From Prevotella sp. P2-180 (lineage in GTDB: Bacteria; Bacteroidota; Bacteroidia; Bacteroidales; Bacteroidaceae): a DNA stretch of 55,360 nt. The position numbers and the translations under genes are program-made. Where the stretch lies: assembly GCF_002251435.1 (NCBI RefSeq), contig NZ_NPJI01000061.1:1-55360 (forward strand). Reading direction: 5' to 3'. Shown one piece after another: positions 14,106 to 21,196 of this stretch. Position 1 is the first letter of the stretch. Each line of letters starts with the position of its first letter. The notes below the pieces were generated by a model that searched no databases, was not told where the DNA came from, and saw nothing but the letters and a program-made list of their open reading frames with translations.

Positions 14106-14148
14106 CGGGACAGGGGACACTCCGTGTCCCGCCTTCTCAATTTTTTTT
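14106..14148 (+). terminator. Repeated terminator-like hairpin, copy 4 (no intron attached)
   Basis: CGGGACA pairs with TGTCCCG (ends 14131), then TTCTCAA and T-run. The match to copies 1-3 continues through AAAACATTTG and then stops, so the intron-derived part is absent. It follows the stop at 14101 directly and is probably the working terminator of that gene. Confidence 0.65.
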
Positions 14149-14183
14149 AAAACATTTGAGATTATATTTTTGACTATACCTGC

Positions 14184-14222
14184 GGGACAGTGACCTGTCC
14201 GTTTGCCACGAGGTGCACATCT
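14184..14222. repeat. Dispersed 38-bp repeat, copy B
   Basis: GGGACAGTGACCTGTCCGTT and the following TGCCACGAGGTGCACATCT match copy A at 11058-11096. It lies about 50 bp after hairpin copy 4. Confidence 0.6.
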
Positions 14223-14470
14223 TGTCTTTCCTTGGTTTCTTGTAGATTCTGAAGCCTTTAGAGAAGTGTTAAATCGAAAGTTCAGTAATCTATACAACAA
14301 AGAAGGGATAATTATCCGTACGTTTGACAAAGAATATCTTGACAGTTTAATGAACAGGAACGATAAAAAAAAATCTAATTTGATGAAACCTTGGTATGTG
14401 CAAAAAATGCACTACCCAAGAAATATGGTCGTAGAGAAGATTATTCCCAATATCCATGACGCATTCAGTG
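14223..14470 (+). pseudogene. AT-rich remnant of an unrecognised gene
   Basis: An open frame of about 80 codons reads 'FREVLNRKFSNLYNKEGI', then 'MKPWYVQKMHYPRNMVVEKI'. It looks like real protein sequence and is much more AT-rich than its neighbours. It has no proper start of its own: the frame begins inside the 38-bp repeat and runs on into GC-rich junk up to 14559. It is probably a fragment of an acquired gene. No family is recognised. Confidence 0.3.
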
Positions 14471-14542
14471 TACACCCCGTTAGCTACGGACTACTCTCCA
14501 CCGACGACGTGGCCGGCGAGCGCGTCCTCACTACAAAGATTG

Positions 14543-14572
14543 AGGCGGGGGGCGGGTGAGACACCCGCCCTC
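14543..14572. other. GC-rich hairpin between remnant and bcp
   Basis: GGCGGGTG pairs with CACCCGCC around AGA, between the AT-rich remnant and the 3' end of bcp. No T-run follows on either strand, so terminator function is doubtful. Confidence 0.4.
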
Positions 14573-14590
14573 CTACTGCAGTGGTGTATT

Positions 14591-15052
14591 TCACTTCTTC
14601 AGGTAGTCGAGAATCTGCTCGGCGTGTATCTTTGTCTTTATTTCCTTAGGAGTGAAGATTTTTTCTATTGTGCCGTTTTCGTCGATGAGATATGTGGTGC
14701 GGAGGGCGCCCATGTATTTCTTTCCGCACATCGACTTCTCTCCCCATGCTCCGAGTTGCTGGAGTAGGGTGGTGTCTACATCGGCAATGAGGGGGAAGGG
14801 TAGGGAGTATTTGTCGATGAATTTCTGATGGCTTGCGGCAGAGTCTTTGCTTACTCCTATCACGATGTATCCCTTGTCTGAAAGTTCCTGATAGTGGTCT
14901 TTCAGCGAGCATGCCTCTGCAGTGCAGCCAGAGGTGTTGTCTTTTGGGTAAACGTAAAGCACTACTTTTTTTCCGGCGAGGCTTTCGCGTGTCACTTGTT
15001 CGCCTTTTTCGTTAAGCCCGAGTATTTCGGGCAGTTTGTCTCCAATGTTCAT
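14591..15052 (-). CDS. bcp: Thioredoxin-dependent peroxiredoxin (Bcp)
   Basis: The 153-residue protein matches the Bcp/PrxQ group: 'VVLYVYPKDNTSGCTAEACSL' carries the peroxidatic C43 and a resolving C48 five residues later. 'GVSKDSAASHQKF', 'FPLIADVD' and 'RTTYLIDENG' are also typical. No signal peptide, so it reduces peroxides in the cytoplasm using thioredoxin. Full length. No clear TAnnTTTG box is seen directly upstream; a 9-bp tandem repeat lies 44 bp upstream. Confidence 0.95.
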   Translation of the reverse strand: MNIGDKLPEILGLNEKGEQVTRESLAGKKVVLYVYPKDNTSGCTAEACSLKDHYQELSDKGYIVIGVSKDSAASHQKFIDKYSLPFPLIADVDTTLLQQLGAWGEKSMCGKKYMGALRTTYLIDENGTIEKIFTPKEIKTKIHAEQILDYLKK

Positions 15053-15095
15053 TTTTCTTTATATATTTACTTAAGTTTTACATGTGTTCAATTCT

Positions 15096-15153
15096 AAGAA
15101 GTTAAAGAAGTTAAGGAAGTTAAGGAAGTTAAAGAAGTTAAGGAAGTTAAAGA
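15096..15153. repeat. 9-bp tandem repeat (GAAGTTAAR, about six units)
   Basis: The sequence AAGAAGTTAAAGAAGTTAAG continues in 9-bp steps with A/G alternation. It lies between the bcp start and the tyrosine phosphatase stop, so it is intergenic. Nine bp preserves reading frame, but no gene covers it. Likely a slippage-prone array. Confidence 0.75.
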
Positions 15154-15203
15154 CAATAGTCTTTTCGCTTCCTTCCTTTCGGTAATTTTCTTGGCTCGGA
15201 CAT

Positions 15204-15701
15204 TTATGACTTCCCTTTATGACTTCCCTTGTCTCCAAGCATTTCCTCTATTAGCCCTTCGCATGCGTCTTCGAGTAGTTCGATTACGACTTCGAAGTCG
15301 TGGTCGGTGCCGTAGTAGGGGTCGGGCACCACGTTGTAGTTGTCGTGATGGCGCAGATAGTTGGCCATGAGCTTCACCTTAGCACGGGCGGAGTCGGAGG
15401 GTGCCATGGAATTTATGGCGCGGAGATTTTCGCGGTCCATCACTATGATGTGGTCAAACATGTCGAAGTCTGTTTTCGATATCTGTCGGGCGCGGTGGTC
15501 AAAACAGTAGCCGTGGTCGTGGCCGTGACGGCGCATTCGAGAGTCGGGCAGTTGTCCGACGTGCCATGCCCCAATGCCGCAGGAGTCGATAATGAAGTGG
15601 TGTGCAATGCCCCTTTCCTTCACCATGTGTTTCATGATGCCATCGGCGGCTGGAGAGCGGCATATATTACCGAGACATACGAAGAGAATTTTTTCTTTCA
15701 T
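15204..15701 (-). CDS. Low-molecular-weight protein-tyrosine phosphatase
   Basis: The 165-residue protein opens MKEKILFVCLGNICRSPAAD, the phosphate-binding C9-x5-R15-S loop of this family. The general acid is D127 in 'VVPDPYYGTDHDFE'. 'DHIIVMDRENLRAI' is the conserved middle strand and helix. Full length. It removes phosphate from tyrosine in the cytoplasm, often for polysaccharide-export kinases; no such kinase is in the window. It has its own promoter box at 15724-15731. Confidence 0.94.
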   Translation of the reverse strand: MKEKILFVCLGNICRSPAADGIMKHMVKERGIAHHFIIDSCGIGAWHVGQLPDSRMRRHGHDHGYCFDHRARQISKTDFDMFDHIIVMDRENLRAINSMAPSDSARAKVKLMANYLRHHDNYNVVPDPYYGTDHDFEVVIELLEDACEGLIEEMLGDKGSHKGKS

Positions 15702-15723
15702 CGTGTTGTTGTTTTTTTGTCGG

Positions 15724-15731
15724 CAAAGATA
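15724..15731 (-). promoter_or_regulatory. Promoter -7 box (TATCTTTG) of the phosphatase gene
   Basis: TATCTTTGC on the minus strand fits TAnnTTTG and lies 22 bp before the ATG at 15701. Confidence 0.6.
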
Positions 15732-15825
15732 ACAAAAACTTCCGATATATCTGTATAATTAGCAAAAAAAACGACGAAATGCTAAAAAAAGCAGCAAAAG
15801 AATTAATAATCTCGAAAACTTTGAG

Positions 15826-15833
15826 TATTTTTG
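15826..15833 (+). promoter_or_regulatory. Promoter -7 box (TATTTTTG) of the lactate permease gene
   Basis: TATTTTTGC fits TAnnTTTG and lies 35 bp before the ATG at 15869. Confidence 0.6.
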
Positions 15834-15868
15834 CAGACAAAATATACTAATTAAAATAGATTCGTATT

Positions 15869-17362
15869 ATGGATATTTTTTTGTCTCTCATTCCGATTGC
15901 CCTGCTTATAGTGCTGATGGCAGTCTTGAAACAACCTGGCGACAGAAGCAGTTTGATCACCCTGGTGGTTACGGCCCTGCTTGCGGTGTTAGGTTTTGGC
16001 ATGTCAGTACACGACATGACGTTTTCGTTTCTTTATGGTGCGACGAAGGCTGTGTCGCCTATCCTCATTATCATTCTCATGGCCATTTTCAGTTACAACA
16101 CCTTGTTGCTTACTGGAAAGATGGAGGTGATTAAGAGTCAGTTTTCGATGATTTCCACCGACCGCAGTGTGCAGGTTTTGCTGCTTACGTGGGGTTTTGG
16201 CGGAATACTTGAGGCTATGGCAGGCTTCGGAACGGCAGTCGCCATTCCTGCGGCCATACTTATCAGTCTTGGCTACAAGCCAGTGTTTTCTGCCGTTGTG
16301 TGTCTTATAGCCAACAGTGTGGCGACAACCTTTGGCGCCATAGGCACTCCGGTGATAGTGCTTGCCAACGAGACAGGTCTTGACGTGAACACGCTTTCTG
16401 CCAATGTGGTGTTGCAGCTTGCCCCGTTGATGTTTATCATACCTTTTATAATAGTATATATGGCAGACAGCCGTCGTGAGGCTTTGTTGAAAAACATTGT
16501 GCTGTCGGCAGTCACGGGTGTTGTGTCGCTTGGCGGACAATATTCCGCAGCCGTGTTTATGGGTGCAGAGTCGCCTGCCATTATCGGTAGTCTTCTATCC
16601 ATTGTGGCCATTGTTGTGATGGCAAAGTTTGTGAAGAGCGAGCGTCCGGCAGAGGCAAAGCCTGTGAAGATGGGCGAGTTGTTGAATGCCTGGAGTGTTT
16701 ATCTGCTGATACTTGCTTTGGTGATAGTGACCAGTCCGCTATTTCCTTCCATCCGTGAGGTATTGAGTTCTACGTTAGTGACCACCATACATTTCCCTGT
16801 AGAGAGCATCAAGCCCTACAAAATCACATGGCTCACTCACGCAGGTCTTCTCCTCTTTGTCGGCACGTTTGTCGGCGGTCTGATACAGGGAGCATCTGTT
16901 TCGGGAATAATGAAGACATTGTGGAACACGGCGAAGACCCTTCGTGCCACTATAGTCACGGTGGTGTGTCTTGTAGGTTTTTCCACAGTGATGGATTATG
17001 CCGGCATGATAACCGTGATAGCCGGTGGCCTTGCTGCTGCCACAGGTTCGCTCTATCCGTTGTTTGCTCCACTTGTTGGCGGTATAGGCACGTTTATCAC
17101 AGGTAGTGACACTTCTGCAAATATATTGTTTGGCAAGATGCAGTCAACCGTGGCAGGTCATATCAACGTGAGTCCCGACTGGCTTGCAGCCTCCAACACC
17201 GTAGGAGCCACAGGAGGCAAGATAATTTCTCCGCAGAGTATAGCCATAGCCACATCGGCTTGCAGTCTTCAGGGCAAGGAGGGTGAGATACTGAAGAAGT
17301 CGCTGCCTTGGGCTGTGTTGTATATTGTAGTTGCAGGAATTATGGTATACGTTTTGGTATAG
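15869..17362 (+). CDS. lldP: L-lactate permease
   Basis: A 497-residue, strongly hydrophobic protein with about 12-14 membrane segments. It matches the LctP/LldP family along its length: 'ATKAVSPILIIILMAIFSYNTLLLTGKMEVIK', 'GFGGILEAMAGFGTAVAIPAAIL', 'ANSVATTFGAIGTPVIVLA', 'GGIGTFITGSDTSANILFG' and 'NTVGATGGKIISPQSIAIA'. It moves lactate (perhaps glycolate) with protons across the inner membrane. No lactate dehydrogenase genes are adjacent, so it stands alone. Family members are about 500-550 residues, so it is complete. Confidence 0.95.
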   Translation: MDIFLSLIPIALLIVLMAVLKQPGDRSSLITLVVTALLAVLGFGMSVHDMTFSFLYGATKAVSPILIIILMAIFSYNTLLLTGKMEVIKSQFSMISTDRSVQVLLLTWGFGGILEAMAGFGTAVAIPAAILISLGYKPVFSAVVCLIANSVATTFGAIGTPVIVLANETGLDVNTLSANVVLQLAPLMFIIPFIIVYMADSRREALLKNIVLSAVTGVVSLGGQYSAAVFMGAESPAIIGSLLSIVAIVVMAKFVKSERPAEAKPVKMGELLNAWSVYLLILALVIVTSPLFPSIREVLSSTLVTTIHFPVESIKPYKITWLTHAGLLLFVGTFVGGLIQGASVSGIMKTLWNTAKTLRATIVTVVCLVGFSTVMDYAGMITVIAGGLAAATGSLYPLFAPLVGGIGTFITGSDTSANILFGKMQSTVAGHINVSPDWLAASNTVGATGGKIISPQSIAIATSACSLQGKEGEILKKSLPWAVLYIVVAGIMVYVLV

Positions 17363-17368
17363 AGTGTG

Positions 17369-17920
17369 TTAAAAGCTTTCCAAATCCTTGCGCTCATCAT
17401 CGGACATGCGTCTTAGCGTGACATAAAAATACAAGGCGCGGGATTTGGAACGCTGCTTGTACGACAGGCCAGCAAACTTTATGGCCTGCATCCATCCTCC
17501 ATTGACGGAAATGATGCGAAGAAACATCTTACCGTCGGCATACAATGTGTTGGTGGAAGCGTCGTAGCGCATAGAGCGGGCGTTCACTCCCGTCTTTGGA
17601 AGAAAATCGAGGAAAAGGTATTCTGTTATGGTGTCGCCCTTCAAACAAAAACGTGAAGGACCGCCACCTTCCATATCGTCCCAATAGTCGCGCTTGTCGA
17701 AGTCGCCGTTGGAGAAAATCTCGTGGGTGACAGTCTCCACCCAACCGGCACCGTTGATGGTGGCCTCAAACTGCTCTTCGCTCACTCTCTGGCTGTTAAC
17801 CGACACAGGCACACCCTCTTCGTCGAAGAAAAAAGACTCTTCCTCGTTGCTGCACGATGTGACGGCCGCAATGGCCAAAAATGTGCAAAAAGACAATATG
17901 AAGTTCTTAACACTGCCCAT
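17369..17920 (-). CDS. Hypothetical lipoprotein
   Basis: The 183-residue protein has a lipoprotein signal (MGSVKNFILSFCTFLAIAAVTSC, lipidated Cys at about residue 23) followed by an acidic linker 'SNEEESFFFDEEG', typical of surface-exposed lipoproteins in this phylum. The rest is beta-rich ('GAGWVETVTHEIFSNGDF', 'LYADGKMFLRIISVNGGW'), like lipocalin-type small lipoproteins; no family named with certainty. It is convergent with lldP, 6 bp between the stops. A weak box TATTTTCG lies about 10 bp upstream. Confidence 0.7.
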   Translation of the reverse strand: MGSVKNFILSFCTFLAIAAVTSCSNEEESFFFDEEGVPVSVNSQRVSEEQFEATINGAGWVETVTHEIFSNGDFDKRDYWDDMEGGGPSRFCLKGDTITEYLFLDFLPKTGVNARSMRYDASTNTLYADGKMFLRIISVNGGWMQAIKFAGLSYKQRSKSRALYFYVTLRRMSDDERKDLESF

Positions 17921-18000
17921 ATCGGTTGCGAAAATAGCACTTTTATTTTATTCCTCCAAATTTTTTTAATACTTTTTTTGGTTTTATCGATAAATAATGC

Positions 18001-18008
18001 TATTTTTG
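18001..18008 (+). promoter_or_regulatory. Promoter -7 box (TATTTTTG) of the hflX operon
   Basis: TATTTTTGC fits TAnnTTTG and lies 27 bp before the chosen ATG of hflX at 18036, which supports that start over the frame opening at 17997. Confidence 0.65.
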
Positions 18009-18035
18009 CACCATATTTATTATATTAATCACTTA

Positions 18036-19292
18036 ATGAAGGAATTTGTAATTTCAGAAGCAAAGGCGGAAACCGCAGTACTCGTTGGTCTTATCACTAA
18101 AGACCAGGACGAAAATAAAACAAAAGAATATCTCGACGAACTTGAATTCCTTGCCGATACGGCAGGAGCTGTAACCGTAAGGAGATTTACCCAGCGACTC
18201 AACGGACCAAGCTCTGTGACATACGTCGGGCAAGGTAAACTCGAAGAAATTAGACAGTTTATAAAAGACGAGGAAGACAACGAAAGAGAAGTGGGAATGG
18301 TCATCTTCGACGATGAGCTTTCGGCGAAGCAGATACGCAATATCGAAAAGGAGCTGAAGGTGAAAATACTCGACCGCACCTCGCTCATCCTCGACATCTT
18401 CGCCATGAGAGCCCAGACGGCTGAGGCAAAGACACAGGTGGAACTTGCACAACACCGATACATGCTGCCAAGACTGCAACGACTTTGGACACACCTCGAA
18501 CGACAAGGCGGCGGCTCGGGTAGCGGAGGCGGTAAAGGTAGCGTGGGACTTAGAGGACCTGGCGAGACACAGCTCGAAATGGACCGACGTATCATCCTGC
18601 AGAGAATAACACTTCTCAAACAGCGACTGCTCGAAATTGACAAGCAGAAAACTACACAGAGGAAAAACCGCGGAAGACTCATAAGAGTTGCACTAGTGGG
18701 ATATACCAACGTGGGAAAATCGACCATCATGAACCTGCTGTCGAAAAGCGAGGTGTTTGCCGAAAACAAACTCTTCGCCACACTCGACACTACCGTAAGG
18801 AAAATGGTGATCGATAACCTTCCGTTCCTCATTGCCGATACCGTGGGATTCATAAGAAAGCTGCCCACCGACCTCGTGGACTCCTTCAAGTCCACACTCG
18901 ACGAGGTGAGGGAAGCAGACCTCCTGCTACATGTGGTTGACATATCACATCCTGACTTCGAGGAACAGATAAAGGTAGTGGAAAAAACACTTTCCGACCT
19001 AGGTTGTGCCGACAAGCCATCCATGATCGTGTTCAACAAAATTGACGCTTACTCATGGACAGAGAAAGAACCAGACGACCTCACTCCTGAGACAAAGGAA
19101 AACATCTCGCTCGAAAGCCTTAAGAAAACATGGATGGCACGTATGAACGACAACTGCATATTCATCTCGGCAAGGGAAAAACAAAACATAGACGAACTAC
19201 GTGACATCCTATACAAAAAAGTCAGGGAACTGCATGTGCAAAAATACCCTTACAACGACTTTCTCTACGACATGAATGAGGACGAAAGGTAA
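18036..19292 (+). CDS. hflX: Ribosome-associated GTPase HflX
   Basis: A 418-residue protein. The N-terminal domain has 'NGPSSVTYVGQGKLEEI' and 'VKILDRTSLILDIFAMRAQTAEAKTQVELAQ', then the glycine-rich linker 'GGGSGSGGGKGSVGLRGPGETQLE', all HflX signatures. The G domain follows: GYTNVGKS (222-229), DTVGFIRKLP, and NKID for guanine. It splits or rescues stalled ribosomes in the cytoplasm. ATG at 18036 is chosen for its distance from the promoter box; the frame is open a little further upstream. First gene of a run with DUF4954 and M16 genes. Confidence 0.96.
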   Translation: MKEFVISEAKAETAVLVGLITKDQDENKTKEYLDELEFLADTAGAVTVRRFTQRLNGPSSVTYVGQGKLEEIRQFIKDEEDNEREVGMVIFDDELSAKQIRNIEKELKVKILDRTSLILDIFAMRAQTAEAKTQVELAQHRYMLPRLQRLWTHLERQGGGSGSGGGKGSVGLRGPGETQLEMDRRIILQRITLLKQRLLEIDKQKTTQRKNRGRLIRVALVGYTNVGKSTIMNLLSKSEVFAENKLFATLDTTVRKMVIDNLPFLIADTVGFIRKLPTDLVDSFKSTLDEVREADLLLHVVDISHPDFEEQIKVVEKTLSDLGCADKPSMIVFNKIDAYSWTEKEPDDLTPETKENISLESLKKTWMARMNDNCIFISAREKQNIDELRDILYKKVRELHVQKYPYNDFLYDMNEDER

Positions 19293-19355
19293 CTCAACTG
19301 CCTTAAGTCCTGAGAATTGAAACATGCGAAACTTAAAAAGGAAAAATTCAACACC

Positions 19356-21179
19356 ATGCGTAGCTTAACAATAGACGAGATTACAATTCTCGAAAAAAAC
19401 AGGTGCCAGGCCGATGACTGGACAAGAATTTCAGTTGCAGAGGACTTCTCTCCGGAAACACTCTACAGTGTGTGCTTCTACGGCGAAGTGTCTCTCGGAG
19501 TGTTTGACAAGCAGATTATGGTGGAAGACGGATTCTTAAGACACACCGGAATAAGAAACGCTACACTGCGCGACGTCTCGATAGGCGACAACTGCCTCAT
19601 TGAAAACATTGGAAACTATATCAGCAGATACGACATCGCCGAGGAAACCATCATCACAAACGTCGGAACTATAGCCACCACTGACGGGGCAACGTTCGGA
19701 CAAGGCAACAGAGTGGCTGTGCTCAACGAAGCCGGAAAGCCTAATGTGCTACTTTACGACAGCCTAACATCGCAGATGGCATCGCTGATGACAAGATATG
19801 CCGAAACAGATGTGGAAAGGAATGCCATAATGGACATTGTCGCAAAACATGTGGCAGAACACTTGCCAAAGAGAGGAACCATAGGATACAGGGTGAAAAT
19901 CACTAACACACGAGAGATAGTAAACACCATCGTAGACGACGAATGCGAGATAAACGGAGCTTCGTCCATCTCAGAGACTACACTGAAAGGATCTCAGGAG
20001 GCAAGCGTGTTTATCGGTCACGACGTGATATGTGAAAACTCTATAGTGCAGCCAGGAGCGTCGGTGGTGGAAGGCGCAAAGCTGAGCAACTGCCTTGTAG
20101 GTGAGGCATGCCACATAGGACGCGGATTCTCTGCTGAAAGCAGCCTCTTCTTCGCCAACTCACACATGGACAACGGAGAAGCCTGCGCTGCCGTGTGCGG
20201 ACCTTTCTCGGCAAGCCATCACAAGGCTTCGCTGCTCATCGGAGTGGAAATGTCGTTCTACAACGCCGGCTCTGCCACCAACTTCAGCAACCATGCCTAC
20301 AAAATGGGACCAATACACCAGGGCAATCTCATGAGAGGCGCAAAAACGGCAAGTGGGGCTCACTTGCTGCTCCCTGCAAACATCGGACCCTTCTCTATGT
20401 GTATGGGAAAAATTCAGTCGCATCCCGACACTACGCTCTTCCCCTTCTCATACGTGATAGGTGAAGGAAGGGAGACATGGCTCGTGCCTGCCATCAATCT
20501 TGCCACTGCAGGCACATGGAGAGACATAAACAAATGGCCGAAGCGTGACAAAAGACCTGCCGACGGGAGGAAAAGCATTGTCAATACTGACTGGCTCAAC
20601 CCTATGGTGGTGAAACTTGCATTGGCTGGAAAAGACCTTCTCGAAAAAGGCTTAAACGAACATCCCTCTGCAGATACCATCACCTTTGACGATTTCCACA
20701 TCACTGTAAAGAGGACATCTGCCCAAAGGGGAATGAAACTCTACGAGGATTTCGTAATGATGTTTCTCGCCGAAAACCTCGATGACGTTTCCGTCCCGGA
20801 AGATGAGTCTGTTATTTTCTATCCCGAATGCTCATGGGCAGACATGGGCGGCCTGATTATTCCACTTTACGAAGTATCGGACCTGTGTAATAACATTCTG
20901 TCGGGGCGCATCAACACATTGGAGGGCATGGAGCAACGAATGGCCCAGCTGCACTCCAACTACTCTTTCTACAAGAAAGCCTTCGCTCATCACATTGCCC
21001 TCTGCATATTTGACACCGACTACCTCACCGCCGACCAGTTAGCCACCTTAAAGGCAAAGGGGAAGGACGCAAAAGAAAGATGGCTCGAGGCGATAAAGTG
21101 CGATGCTGAGAAGGAAAGCAAATTCTGCTATGTGCCGGAGGAGACGTATTGTAATTTTGTTAAATTACTCGATATTTGA
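19356..21179 (+). CDS. DUF4954 family protein, probable left-handed beta-helix
   Basis: The 607-residue product starts MRSLTIDEITIL; the frame is open further upstream but only with a TTG. Residues 60-330 show hexapeptide-like alternation ('RNATLRDVSIGDNCLIENIGNYI', 'GHDVICENSIVQPGASVVEGAKLSNCLVGEACHIG'), the sign of a left-handed beta-helix as in acyl- and nucleotidyl-transferases. The family is found in Bacteroidetes and spirochaetes and has no proven function. It lies 63 bp after hflX; the peptidase gene follows 17 bp after its stop, so they may share a message. Confidence 0.82.
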   Translation: MRSLTIDEITILEKNRCQADDWTRISVAEDFSPETLYSVCFYGEVSLGVFDKQIMVEDGFLRHTGIRNATLRDVSIGDNCLIENIGNYISRYDIAEETIITNVGTIATTDGATFGQGNRVAVLNEAGKPNVLLYDSLTSQMASLMTRYAETDVERNAIMDIVAKHVAEHLPKRGTIGYRVKITNTREIVNTIVDDECEINGASSISETTLKGSQEASVFIGHDVICENSIVQPGASVVEGAKLSNCLVGEACHIGRGFSAESSLFFANSHMDNGEACAAVCGPFSASHHKASLLIGVEMSFYNAGSATNFSNHAYKMGPIHQGNLMRGAKTASGAHLLLPANIGPFSMCMGKIQSHPDTTLFPFSYVIGEGRETWLVPAINLATAGTWRDINKWPKRDKRPADGRKSIVNTDWLNPMVVKLALAGKDLLEKGLNEHPSADTITFDDFHITVKRTSAQRGMKLYEDFVMMFLAENLDDVSVPEDESVIFYPECSWADMGGLIIPLYEVSDLCNNILSGRINTLEGMEQRMAQLHSNYSFYKKAFAHHIALCIFDTDYLTADQLATLKAKGKDAKERWLEAIKCDAEKESKFCYVPEETYCNFVKLLDI

Positions 21180-21196
21180 TTAAAAATATACCACAT

